From an uncultured Solobacterium sp. (GTDB lineage Bacteria; Bacillota_I; Bacilli_A; Erysipelotrichales; Erysipelotrichaceae), in the NCBI GenBank assembly GCA_900552125.1, contig URYK01000016.1:1-58079 (forward strand): a stretch of 58,079 nt of DNA, given 5' to 3'. This document shows, one piece after another, positions 1 through 6,487 of this stretch. The notes under the pieces are model-generated. The model did no database searches, was not told the origin of the DNA, and saw only the letters and a list, made by a program, of their open reading frames with translations. Both the position numbers and the translations under genes were made by a program. Within the stretch, counting starts at the first letter, position 1. The number at the start of each line of letters is the position of its first letter.

Positions 1-54
1 TCTTTCAGTGAAACCCTGACCACGCGCATAGCACGTGGTATTAACAATTATGAA

Positions 55-92
55 AACAGAACCAGTGCATTAGCATTGGTTCTGTTATTTTT
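55..92 (+). terminator. Rho-independent terminator at the left edge
   Basis: A 14-bp stem (55-68 with 73-86, one G-U type mismatch) with loop ATTA is followed by ATTTTT. It would end a transcript entering from outside the window. The preceding 50 bases are more G+C-rich than the flank and hold a second hairpin (19-24 with 34-39). Which gene or RNA it terminates cannot be told from this fragment. Confidence 0.7.
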
Positions 93-182
93 AGCTATTT
101 ATATTTTTTTTGTAATTCAAATTTATTCCTGCAGAAAGATAATCTTCAAAATCCTGAAAACTTTTGAATTACAAAAAGGATA

Positions 183-410
183 TTATTGTACTAAAATCCA
201 GTCTGTTTCCCATCTATTTTTAGAAACATTGAATAAACGTTTATATAAACGATTATTTATTATTTTGTATCTCCATTCCATTAAATCTTTACGTGTATCA
301 ATAGTGGATTCGCTATATATTTCATTTATAAACTGAGTATCTTTAGCATTAATTTCTAAACAGGGAAATAAATTCATTATAATAAGAATTATAACAATAA
401 TTTTTTTCAT
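183..410 (-). CDS. Small secreted protein of unknown function (75 aa)
   Basis: The first 20 or so residues form a signal peptide (MKKIIVIILIIMNLF then a short polar stretch), so the mature product is a secreted peptide of about 50 residues. The C-terminus has the pattern WRYK...RLYKRLFNVSKNRWETDW, a tyrosine/tryptophan-rich arrangement seen in small exported Firmicute proteins with no known role. It starts 4 bases after the M56 peptidase stop, so it is very likely co-transcribed with the BlaI/BlaR1-like pair. No function is recognised. Confidence 0.65.
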   Translation of the reverse strand: MKKIIVIILIIMNLFPCLEINAKDTQFINEIYSESTIDTRKDLMEWRYKIINNRLYKRLFNVSKNRWETDWILVQ

Positions 411-414
411 AATT

Positions 415-1518
415 TCACTCCTTTTCTTTAATAATTGGAAGATTAGCTAAATCTTTTGGAATTAAGTTTCCAATATTAGCTTTTTGTTCATTAAGTATTA
501 GACTATAACTACCATCTTTATGCTGTACTATATATCCTTTTGAAATATCCTCAATAGTCATTGTATCCTCAACTAAATCACTATTATGGTAGGCAGGCTC
601 TAATATAATCATATTAGAAAGAAATGGAAGAATACATAATAATATTAAAAATATTGATTTTGTTTTCTTAATAAAACCCCCGTCCATAAGATAATGAATT
701 CTATAAGCAAGAATATTAGCTGAGTCATCAATAAACGAACTATATGCTAAACTTTTATTTTTTTGAACATTTATTTTTTTTTGTACATTAATAAGTGATT
801 GAGTATAATCAATTCTTGAGTTAGCAGACATATTTCTTGTTACTTGGTCATCTACTCGTATCTCTAAAAATAAATTTATATTTTTACTCAGCACGTATAC
901 TGGTGGAAACCACCAATATAGAATTGTAATTAAATTAATAAATATTTTGATAAAAATGTCATGATTTTTTATATGTCTTATTTCATGATGTATAATATTA
1001 TATAGATCGACTTTGGAAAATTCTATTTGTGGCAAAAATATTATGTTTTTAAGGCCAAATACCATAGGAGATTTCACTATATCGGATATCATAATAGGAT
1101 AATCTTTTCCATCATAATTATTTAAAAAATCACTAACTTTATAACATATTGATTTTTCCTGTATTTTATTTGAAATCTTATAAGAAACTACTAACTCATG
1201 AATAAATCGAAAATCAAAGATAATAAAACCGAATAACCATATAGATAAGGAAATATGCAAAATAGTTATATTTGAAGATAGTTCATAATTGAAAAATTCC
1301 ATAATAGGATTCATTATTGAACTGATATAGATTGATTTTGTAAAGAATAATTCAACAGGAAATAAAATTCTTAGAACTATTACTAAAATTAAAAAAGTGA
1401 AGAAATCTGTTCTAAATATTTTAAATTTATTTGAATTTTTCATAAAAAAGTTTAGAAAATATATCATCAATGTAGAAAGTAAAATTGTTATAAATAAAGA
1501 AGAAATTGTGATCTCCAT
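415..1518 (-). CDS. BlaR1/MecR1-like M56 family membrane metallopeptidase
   Basis: This membrane-embedded zinc protease is the sensor half of a BlaI/BlaR1-type pair. Three or four hydrophobic segments precede a cytoplasmic protease loop with the HExxH motif (HEIRH, residues 178-182) and a downstream acidic ligand region (EIRVDDQ, about 219). One more membrane helix lies near residues 285-305. At 367 aa it lacks the roughly 250-residue penicillin-binding sensor domain of true BlaR1, so it probably senses something else through its short extracytoplasmic tail. It follows the BlaI-like gene by 4 bases. Confidence 0.85.
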   Translation of the reverse strand: MEITISSLFITILLSTLMIYFLNFFMKNSNKFKIFRTDFFTFLILVIVLRILFPVELFFTKSIYISSIMNPIMEFFNYELSSNITILHISLSIWLFGFIIFDFRFIHELVVSYKISNKIQEKSICYKVSDFLNNYDGKDYPIMISDIVKSPMVFGLKNIIFLPQIEFSKVDLYNIIHHEIRHIKNHDIFIKIFINLITILYWWFPPVYVLSKNINLFLEIRVDDQVTRNMSANSRIDYTQSLINVQKKINVQKNKSLAYSSFIDDSANILAYRIHYLMDGGFIKKTKSIFLILLCILPFLSNMIILEPAYHNSDLVEDTMTIEDISKGYIVQHKDGSYSLILNEQKANIGNLIPKDLANLPIIKEKE

Positions 1519-1522
1519 AAAT

Positions 1523-1891
1523 TTACTCCTTTAATTCAGCTCTTCTCTTTGCAATCAAATTACTTAATTCTTCTAGTGTTTCTTCACTATCGGATTGTTT
1601 AATAAAATAACTTGCAAGTTTTGCGTATGCAGACTTATTAATAAAGACAGAGAAATAATCTGCTTCATCTATAGATGGACGAAATAATCTAGTTAATGAT
1701 TTCTTGTTCATTCCTACACTCGATACGTGAATGTAGTTTACTTCTAATAATTTATGCAGAGTTTGCTGAACAGTATTTAAACTAATTCCGTTTGATGCAT
1801 TCACGATATCGTTTGCTGACATTGGCTCATCATTATTCCAAAGAATTGACATAATTTCTTCTTCTCTTTTTGTTAATTTTGAAAATTTCAT
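1523..1891 (-). CDS. BlaI/MecI-family transcriptional repressor
   Basis: This 122-aa winged-helix repressor starts KLTKREEEIMSILWNNDEPM, the classical BlaI/MecI opening, followed by a recognition helix around SLNTVQQTLHKLLE and a C-terminal dimer region. In characterised systems the partner M56 protease triggers cleavage of the repressor and so derepression. It sits first in a three-gene minus operon with the protease and a small secreted protein, and faces a divergent gene for another secreted protein across an intergenic region with three inverted repeats. Confidence 0.88.
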   Translation of the reverse strand: MKFSKLTKREEEIMSILWNNDEPMSANDIVNASNGISLNTVQQTLHKLLEVNYIHVSSVGMNKKSLTRLFRPSIDEADYFSVFINKSAYAKLASYFIKQSDSEETLEELSNLIAKRRAELKE

Positions 1892-1910
1892 ATAATCACC
1901 ACACTTTCAT

Positions 1911-1999
1911 TTATAATTATATTATAAATTTTTAAGAAATACACATAATTTTAAAAAGACACTTGTGTTTTTTTAAAATCGTAATATACTTAAAGTATA
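1911..1999. promoter_or_regulatory. Divergent promoter region with three inverted repeats (putative BlaI-type operators)
   Basis: Three palindromes are visible: TTATAAT-TAT-ATTATAA (1911-1927), an imperfect 14-bp repeat (1949-1978), and TATACTT-A-AAGTATA (1985-1999). The rightward promoter reads TTGTGT (1963-1968), 16 bp, TATACT (1985-1990), so the third palindrome covers its -10. The first overlaps TATAAT-like sequence on the repressor side. BlaI-family repressors are autoregulated through such dyads, so these are the likely operators. The repeats are seen; the binding is inferred. Confidence 0.55.
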
Positions 2000-2110
2000 G
2001 AAAATAGGTTTTAAAGTTAAGGAGAGGATAGTGATGCAAATGAGGGTTTAAAAGAATCGAGTAAATGAGATGAAAATAACAAAGTAGTTTTTTTTAGAAA
2101 GGAGAAAATC

Positions 2111-2305
2111 ATGAAAAAATTAGTAACTATAATTGTAACGCTATGTCTTTTTGTAGGAATTACGGGAGGAGTAAATCAATCTATTAATGCTAAAGAAAGT
2201 TCTGAAAACTATACTGTAGAAGAAAATGAATATAGTCGAGAACAAAAAGAACAACTTAAAAATGCTAATCGTACTTTTTCTGCAGAAGAGTTAAAAAACA
2301 TGTAA
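2111..2305 (+). CDS. Small secreted protein, probably the truncated front half of a 150-residue protein
   Basis: This 64-aa product has a clear signal peptide (MKKLVTIIVTLCLFVGITGG) and a strong ribosome binding site (AGAAAGGAG). It ends at TAA 2303-2305, but the same reading frame stays open for another 86 codons to 2563, so this is likely a nonsense-split gene. It is divergent from the BlaI-like repressor and probably under its control. The mature part is acidic and lysine-rich; no domain is recognised. Confidence 0.5.
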   Translation: MKKLVTIIVTLCLFVGITGGVNQSINAKESSENYTVEENEYSREQKEQLKNANRTFSAEELKNM

Positions 2306-2326
2306 ATATTCTGTTTAGTAAAAGAA

Positions 2327-2563
2327 ATGGAAAAAGATTTAAAAAAATCCCAAGAAAAAAAACTATTAGTTCCTGAAGAAGAACAAGACAAGTTAATTGA
2401 AGAATATTTTAGTAAAGAAGAAGCAGAGAGCCTTATAAAGGCAGGGTATAGCAAAGATAAAATAGCATGGGTAGCAAAAGAAAATAAACGCCAGGACTTT
2501 GAAGCTGGAATCTTAGGGAAAATTTTAAGAGTTTTAATTGCAATCTTTGTCAATGCGAAATAA
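2327..2563 (+). pseudogene. Downstream half of the split secreted protein
   Basis: This 78-codon stretch is in the same frame as the 64-aa secreted protein, separated only by TAA and seven sense codons. Its ATG has no convincing ribosome binding site (TTTAGTAAAAGAA), which argues against independent translation. The content is charged helix (KKSQEKKLLVPEEEQDKL) followed by a hydrophobic tail. Change of the single TAA codon would give one continuous exported protein of about 150 residues. Confidence 0.5.
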
Positions 2564-2720
2564 ATAAAAAAGGCAGATATTATTTGAGGTTCTTTCTTGC
2601 TTTAGGGTAACGCATGAAAAAAGAAGGTTAAAATAAGATGATGGATTCATCAAATTTTATCCCTTCCAAATTTCTATTTACCCACTATTGAGTAAGAACC
2701 TTATTCTGCCTTTTTTATTT
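2562..2720. terminator. Terminator stem split by a short inserted element
   Basis: The 16-base arms 2562-2577 and 2705-2720 are perfectly complementary (AAATAAAAAAGGCAGA / TCTGCCTTTTTTATTT), with the T-run expected of a terminator for the upstream secreted-protein gene. A 113-bp element lies between the arms, so the hairpin appears to have been interrupted by an insertion. Confidence 0.55.
2588..2700. mobile_element. 113-bp MITE-like element with ISL3-like terminal repeats
   Basis: The ends read GGTTCTT-N11-GGTAA on both strands, that is, similar terminal inverted repeats with the same internal spacing. The flanks are TTATTTGA and TTATTCTG, sharing only the first five bases of a possible 8-bp duplication. 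ISL3-family transposons typically carry GGYTCTTT-like ends and 8-bp duplications, so this resembles a non-autonomous derivative. It holds no gene. The family assignment is from memory of end sequences and is tentative. Confidence 0.4.
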
Positions 2721-2861
2721 ATGCGCACTTAGCAAAAGCACAATAATCAATATGATTTTCCAAACCAATTTATCACCTAGCTACTCATATATAATTTTTT
2801 AGTAATTTACCTTATGTCTTTTAAAATAAACTCAATTGTTCTTCTTCAAAATCTTTAAATA

Positions 2862-3125
2862 TTATCTTAATGTTTCTACATACCAGCAAAACTTAGTGCT
2901 AAGCAAATATTCACGATAAATTGTTCTTCTTGCTTTTCCTATCTCTACTACAAACATTTCTCCAGCACCGTTTACATTCCTACTGTGATGTCTTTCCTGA
3001 TGTCTTATTATTCTATCAATTTCATATCTTTCTCCATTATATATAATAGCCTGTGGTGTGAGTTCGCCTTGCAATCCTACTAATACCTCTACTTCTATAT
3101 ACATTTTGTAAAACTGTCTTTCCAT
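2862..3125 (-). CDS. Conserved hypothetical protein, resolvase-linked (87 aa)
   Basis: It resembles a widespread family of small Firmicute proteins with the core 'PQAIIYNGERYEIDRII' and a terminal W-Y/F-V-E motif, here CWYVE. These are usually found as accessory genes on mobile DNA; the function is unknown. The start lies 12 bases past the original resolvase stop, with the GAGGA ribosome binding site inside that gap, so it was built as the second gene of a resolvase operon. The stop is followed by a short open stretch ending EEQLSLF in another frame, which may be a remnant. Confidence 0.6.
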   Translation of the reverse strand: MERQFYKMYIEVEVLVGLQGELTPQAIIYNGERYEIDRIIRHQERHHSRNVNGAGEMFVVEIGKARRTIYREYLLSTKFCWYVETLR

Positions 3126-3137
3126 TTCAAATTATCC

Positions 3138-3736
3138 TCATCTGTTCTCATACTCTTTCACTAATTTATAAAAGATTGTTTTTTTAGATTCAATGCATTC
3201 ATCATTTCTACTACTGTTATTTCTTTCTTTTTCCATAAAGGTTAATATTCGTTCCAATCATCAGGGAACTTGACATTAGTTCTCCCAAATTTTACACCAC
3301 GTTTAAGAGCAGACTGAATACTCTCTGCCTTTCGCTGGTGGATATCTATTCTTTCTTTTTCAGCTCCAAAGGATAAGGCTTCCAGTACGATATTTGAAAT
3401 AAACTGAGCCATCAAATCATTATCTTTAAATTTGCTGGTATCAAGTATTTCATTATCAAGAACTTTTATGTATATTTTTTTATCCTGTAAGTCTTTCCAT
3501 TCATTTTTAATCATGCTGTAGTTTCTACCTAATCTATCCAGTGATTTAATGATTAGGGTATCGTGTTCATTCATGATATCCTTGAGTGCTAGATATTTCG
3601 GTCGTTCAAAATCCTTGCCTGATTTTTTCTCGATAATAAGATGGGATTTTGTTGTTACTAATGGTAAAATCTGTTCTACCTGGCGATCAACATTTTGTTC
3701 TTTAGAGCTTACTCGTATATAACCCCATGTAGCCAT
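3138..3736 (-). pseudogene. Serine resolvase/invertase, decayed
   Basis: The N-terminal catalytic domain is intact: GYIRVSSKEQN with the nucleophilic serine, the LDRLGRN motif and the long E helix. The ATG at 3736 is chosen because AGAGGTGG lies just upstream; an in-frame GTG at 3745 overlaps that site. The frame stops at 3242. The expected helix-turn-helix continues past the stop as PLWKKKEITVVEMMNALNLKK and then, after a one-base shift in a run of seven A, as FYKLVKEYENR to TGA at 3138. A stop and a frameshift therefore separate catalytic and DNA-binding domains. The 164-aa fragment may be expressed but is unlikely to recombine. Confidence 0.75.
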
Positions 3737-3745
3737 ATGAACCAC

Positions 3746-4040
3746 CTCTTAACTATTACGCCATAGTGTTCATTAAAGTGCAAATACTATTAGAACGTTC
3801 AATATATGTTCAGCACTACAAAAACGAACGTGAGAAATCTTATAAAAATACAGTTCGGAAAAGTATGTTTTTTGCAGACACTAGACTTTAAACAATAAAA
3901 ATTATACTTAATTTCTAATAAAACTCATTGAATACATTTCTCATATTTTTACATATCTTATTAAATTATATAAAAATATGCAATTATGCATAAAATTATC
4001 GATAAAAAAATGCATATATACATATTTTTATCGATAAATA
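3746..4040. other. Non-coding, A+T-rich spacer with repeats
   Basis: No gene is visible. Near the resolvase there are several GTTC/GAAC half-sites (3768-3830, including GAACGTTC), which could be remains of a recombination site. At 3996-4037 lies a long inverted repeat with TTATCGATAA at both ends, and ATGCAT motifs recur at 3980-4015. Confidence 0.4.
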
Positions 4041-4041
4041 C

Positions 4042-4066
4042 AAAAAAGAATGGATTTCCTATTCTT
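4042..4066 (-). terminator. Terminator of the nitroreductase operon
   Basis: On the minus strand AAGAATAGGA-AA-TCCATTCTT forms a stem with one bulged A, overlapping the stop codon, followed by TTTTTTG. It ends the mutS-mutL-miaA-tcdA-nitroreductase set. Confidence 0.7.
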
Positions 4067-4841
4067 CTTTCATCCATTCTTTTAAAGCTTCTTTTACACT
4101 TCTATTCATTTCCTTACTGAAGGATGCTCCAGTTTTTCTAGCATAGAACTGCTGTGCATAATTTTTAGCCGCAAACTTATTTTGAGATAAAAATTCTCTT
4201 TCTGCTCGTTCTTCAAACATGTGTTCATAATCCATATTGCTTAGTTGTTTGTAGCTGTCTTCAAATACAATGTATTTTCTATCAAAACGTTTTCTAAATA
4301 CTTTTTGATGTTCTTCTTTATAATGTCCATAGCACAACATAGCTATAGGAAATGTTTCTTCTGGTAAATCCAATAGTTCTTTTATAGTTTCATAATTCTC
4401 TAAGATATCTCCAATATAACAAGAACCTATACCTAAAGACTCTGCCGCTATTACGCTGTTTTGTGCAGCACACATAGCATCTTCAATTGCCAACATTAAA
4501 TCTCCTACAGATGGTGATTGAAATTTCATGCCATGTTTTTCTGCATATCGTTTCACACCATTCATTCGATAATAATCAAACCAGCGATGATGATCTGCCA
4601 CAAATACTACTACAAATGGTGCAGATTGAATAAACATTTGATAATCACATAATTTACTTAGTTTTTTCTTCTTCTCCTGATCTCGAATAATGATCATAGA
4701 ATATAACATCTGATTCCCAGCTGTTGGTGCCTGCATAGCACTTTGAATGATGACATCTTCTTCCTCTTGTGTTAATGGTTTAGGATCATATACTCTAAGT
4801 GATGTTCTATTATGAATTACTTCCAATGTTTCATTATTCAT
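4059..4841 (-). CDS. Nitroreductase-family NADPH-dependent FMN oxidoreductase
   Basis: This 260-aa cytoplasmic flavoprotein resembles the NfrA/FRP type. The N-terminal R-x-S-x-R motif (NRTSLRVYD), the FMN-binding A-P-T-A-G-N stretch and the GIGSCYIGD segment are all visible. The length is standard for the subfamily whose C-terminal extension covers the active site (the plain nitroreductases are about 200 aa). The physiological substrate cannot be assigned. It begins 1 base after tcdA and is the last gene of the mutSL operon. Confidence 0.85.
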   Translation of the reverse strand: MNNETLEVIHNRTSLRVYDPKPLTQEEEDVIIQSAMQAPTAGNQMLYSMIIIRDQEKKKKLSKLCDYQMFIQSAPFVVVFVADHHRWFDYYRMNGVKRYAEKHGMKFQSPSVGDLMLAIEDAMCAAQNSVIAAESLGIGSCYIGDILENYETIKELLDLPEETFPIAMLCYGHYKEEHQKVFRKRFDRKYIVFEDSYKQLSNMDYEHMFEERAEREFLSQNKFAAKNYAQQFYARKTGASFSKEMNRSVKEALKEWMKEE

Positions 4842-4842
4842 A

Positions 4843-5571
4843 TTATTTTCCTTTCTGTAACAGAATATTCATCGCATAGGATGCGGCAGCTAAACCTGCA
4901 GCAGAAGGTACAAAAGGTGAACTTGCTGGTGGCATCTTTTGTTTTCTTGTGATTCCATTTTCATTGATTACTTTTGTTTGTACGCTTGGCTGTTCTTTAG
5001 AGAACACAACAGGAATTTTTCCTTTAATATGGTGTTTTCTGACTAGATTGCGCATTATTTTTGCCACAGGATCATAGCTGGTTTTCATTAAATCACAACA
5101 TTCAACCTTTGTGGGATCTAAACGATTTGCCATTCCCATGCTACTGATAAAAGGAATATTATGTTCCTTACAATATTTGATTAATGCAAGTTTACTGCTC
5201 ATTGTATCAATCGCATCGATTACAAAATCTACTTCTACATCAAATAATTGATCATTTGCCTCTTCATTGTAGAACATATCTTTACGAATAACCGTACAAT
5301 CATCACGATAACTCTCGATACGTTCTTTCATCACTTCTGTTTTTGACTTACCGATTGTCGCAAATACTGCATGAATTTGACGATTTAAGTTTGATGGTGC
5401 TACTGTATCTCCATCTACTAAAACTAATTTTCCAACTCCACTTCTTGCAAGTGCTTCTGCCGCATAAGAGCCTACACCGCCTACACCAACAATCATTACG
5501 GTACTTTCTTTTAATTTTTTTAGGTTTTCTTCTCCTATAAGAAGTTCCATTCTTTGTAAAGGTGTTTCCAT
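4843..5571 (-). CDS. tcdA: tRNA threonylcarbamoyladenosine dehydratase
   Basis: This E1-like enzyme of the ThiF/MoeB/HesA superfamily (242 aa) uses ATP to cyclise t6A37 of tRNA to ct6A. The adenylation Rossmann motif GVGGVGSYAAEALARSG (about 30-46), followed by LVDGDTVAPSNLNRQ, is characteristic, and VIDAIDTMSSKLALI follows. The C-terminal region PPASSPFVPSAAG is typical of TcdA. It sits between miaA and the nitroreductase with 1-2 base gaps. Two tRNA-modification genes side by side (both act at or beside position 37) fit a shared transcript. Confidence 0.9.
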   Translation of the reverse strand: METPLQRMELLIGEENLKKLKESTVMIVGVGGVGSYAAEALARSGVGKLVLVDGDTVAPSNLNRQIHAVFATIGKSKTEVMKERIESYRDDCTVIRKDMFYNEEANDQLFDVEVDFVIDAIDTMSSKLALIKYCKEHNIPFISSMGMANRLDPTKVECCDLMKTSYDPVAKIMRNLVRKHHIKGKIPVVFSKEQPSVQTKVINENGITRKQKMPPASSPFVPSAAGLAAASYAMNILLQKGK

Positions 5572-5572
5572 C

Positions 5573-6484
5573 TTATTTCACCATCCATGCTTTCACATCT
5601 TCTATAATTTTCTGTTTATAATTCTCTTCTTCTATATCATACCATTGTACCTGCATTTGATTGTTGAACCAAGTATACTGACGTTTTGCGAAGTTACGAG
5701 AATTTTTCTTAATACTTTCTACACAGGTTTCTACATCTGCATTTTCTTCAAAATAGGGTCTCCATTCTTTATAGCCTATTCCTTTAAAGCTTTGTAAATC
5801 CCATACATTTGGCTGATCTTTTACTAAACCTTCTATTTCCTGTAGTAAACCTTGTTCCATCATTTGATCCACACGTAAATTAATTCTTTCATATAAACGT
5901 TCTCGATCCATTGTTAAACCAATGATGTAAGCATCATAAATTGGTTTATGCTCCTGTTTATCTACAATTTCACTTTTTTTATTACCAGAATGTGCCATAG
6001 ACAATGCTCTGATTAATCTTTGACGATTATGAGGATGTAAGTTTTCACATGCTTTAGGATCCACAATATTTAATAATCCCCATAATTCATCTGGACTTCT
6101 TTTCATTAAAAAGCTTATAAAATCACTATCTTCTTCTTGGTCTAAGAATTGATAATCATAGATACAGGATTTGATATAAAGACCAGTACCTCCACAAATG
6201 ATAGGAAGATTCTTTCTATCTGTAATGTTTTTTATTTCTTTTCTCGCCTCTTCCTGGAATATTTTTACGTTATATTCATCAGTAAAGGAACAAAAATCAA
6301 TTAAGTAGTGAGGTATATCCTGCATTTCTTCTGGTGTTATCTTCGCAGTACCAATACTCATTTCTTTATATACCTGCATGGAATCACCACTAATAACTTC
6401 TCCATGAAACTGTTTTGCCAATTCTACACTTAAACTTGTTTTTCCTACTCCAGTAGGTCCAACAATTATCAATACTTTTTCCAT
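5573..6484 (-). CDS. miaA: tRNA dimethylallyltransferase
   Basis: MiaA transfers a dimethylallyl group to N6 of A37 in tRNAs reading UNN codons. The P-loop GPTGVGKTS is at residues 9-17, followed by GDSMQVYKEMSIGTAK and the ICGGTGLYIK motif; the 303-aa length is normal. It is 3 bases downstream of mutL and 1 base before tcdA, the common mutL-miaA arrangement. Confidence 0.95.
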   Translation of the reverse strand: MEKVLIIVGPTGVGKTSLSVELAKQFHGEVISGDSMQVYKEMSIGTAKITPEEMQDIPHYLIDFCSFTDEYNVKIFQEEARKEIKNITDRKNLPIICGGTGLYIKSCIYDYQFLDQEEDSDFISFLMKRSPDELWGLLNIVDPKACENLHPHNRQRLIRALSMAHSGNKKSEIVDKQEHKPIYDAYIIGLTMDRERLYERINLRVDQMMEQGLLQEIEGLVKDQPNVWDLQSFKGIGYKEWRPYFEENADVETCVESIKKNSRNFAKRQYTWFNNQMQVQWYDIEEENYKQKIIEDVKAWMVK

Positions 6485-6487
6485 ATA

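Noticed and set aside
76..336. 86-codon plus-strand frame at the left edge
   Set aside because: It starts inside the terminator stem, and its translation is a generic hydrophobic A+T-rich product antisense to a better-supported secreted protein.
3768..3830. LexA/DinR boxes near the resolvase
   Set aside because: GAACGTTC and nearby GTTC/GAAC half-sites lack the 4-base spacer of the Gram-positive SOS box, so they may be recombination half-sites or chance.
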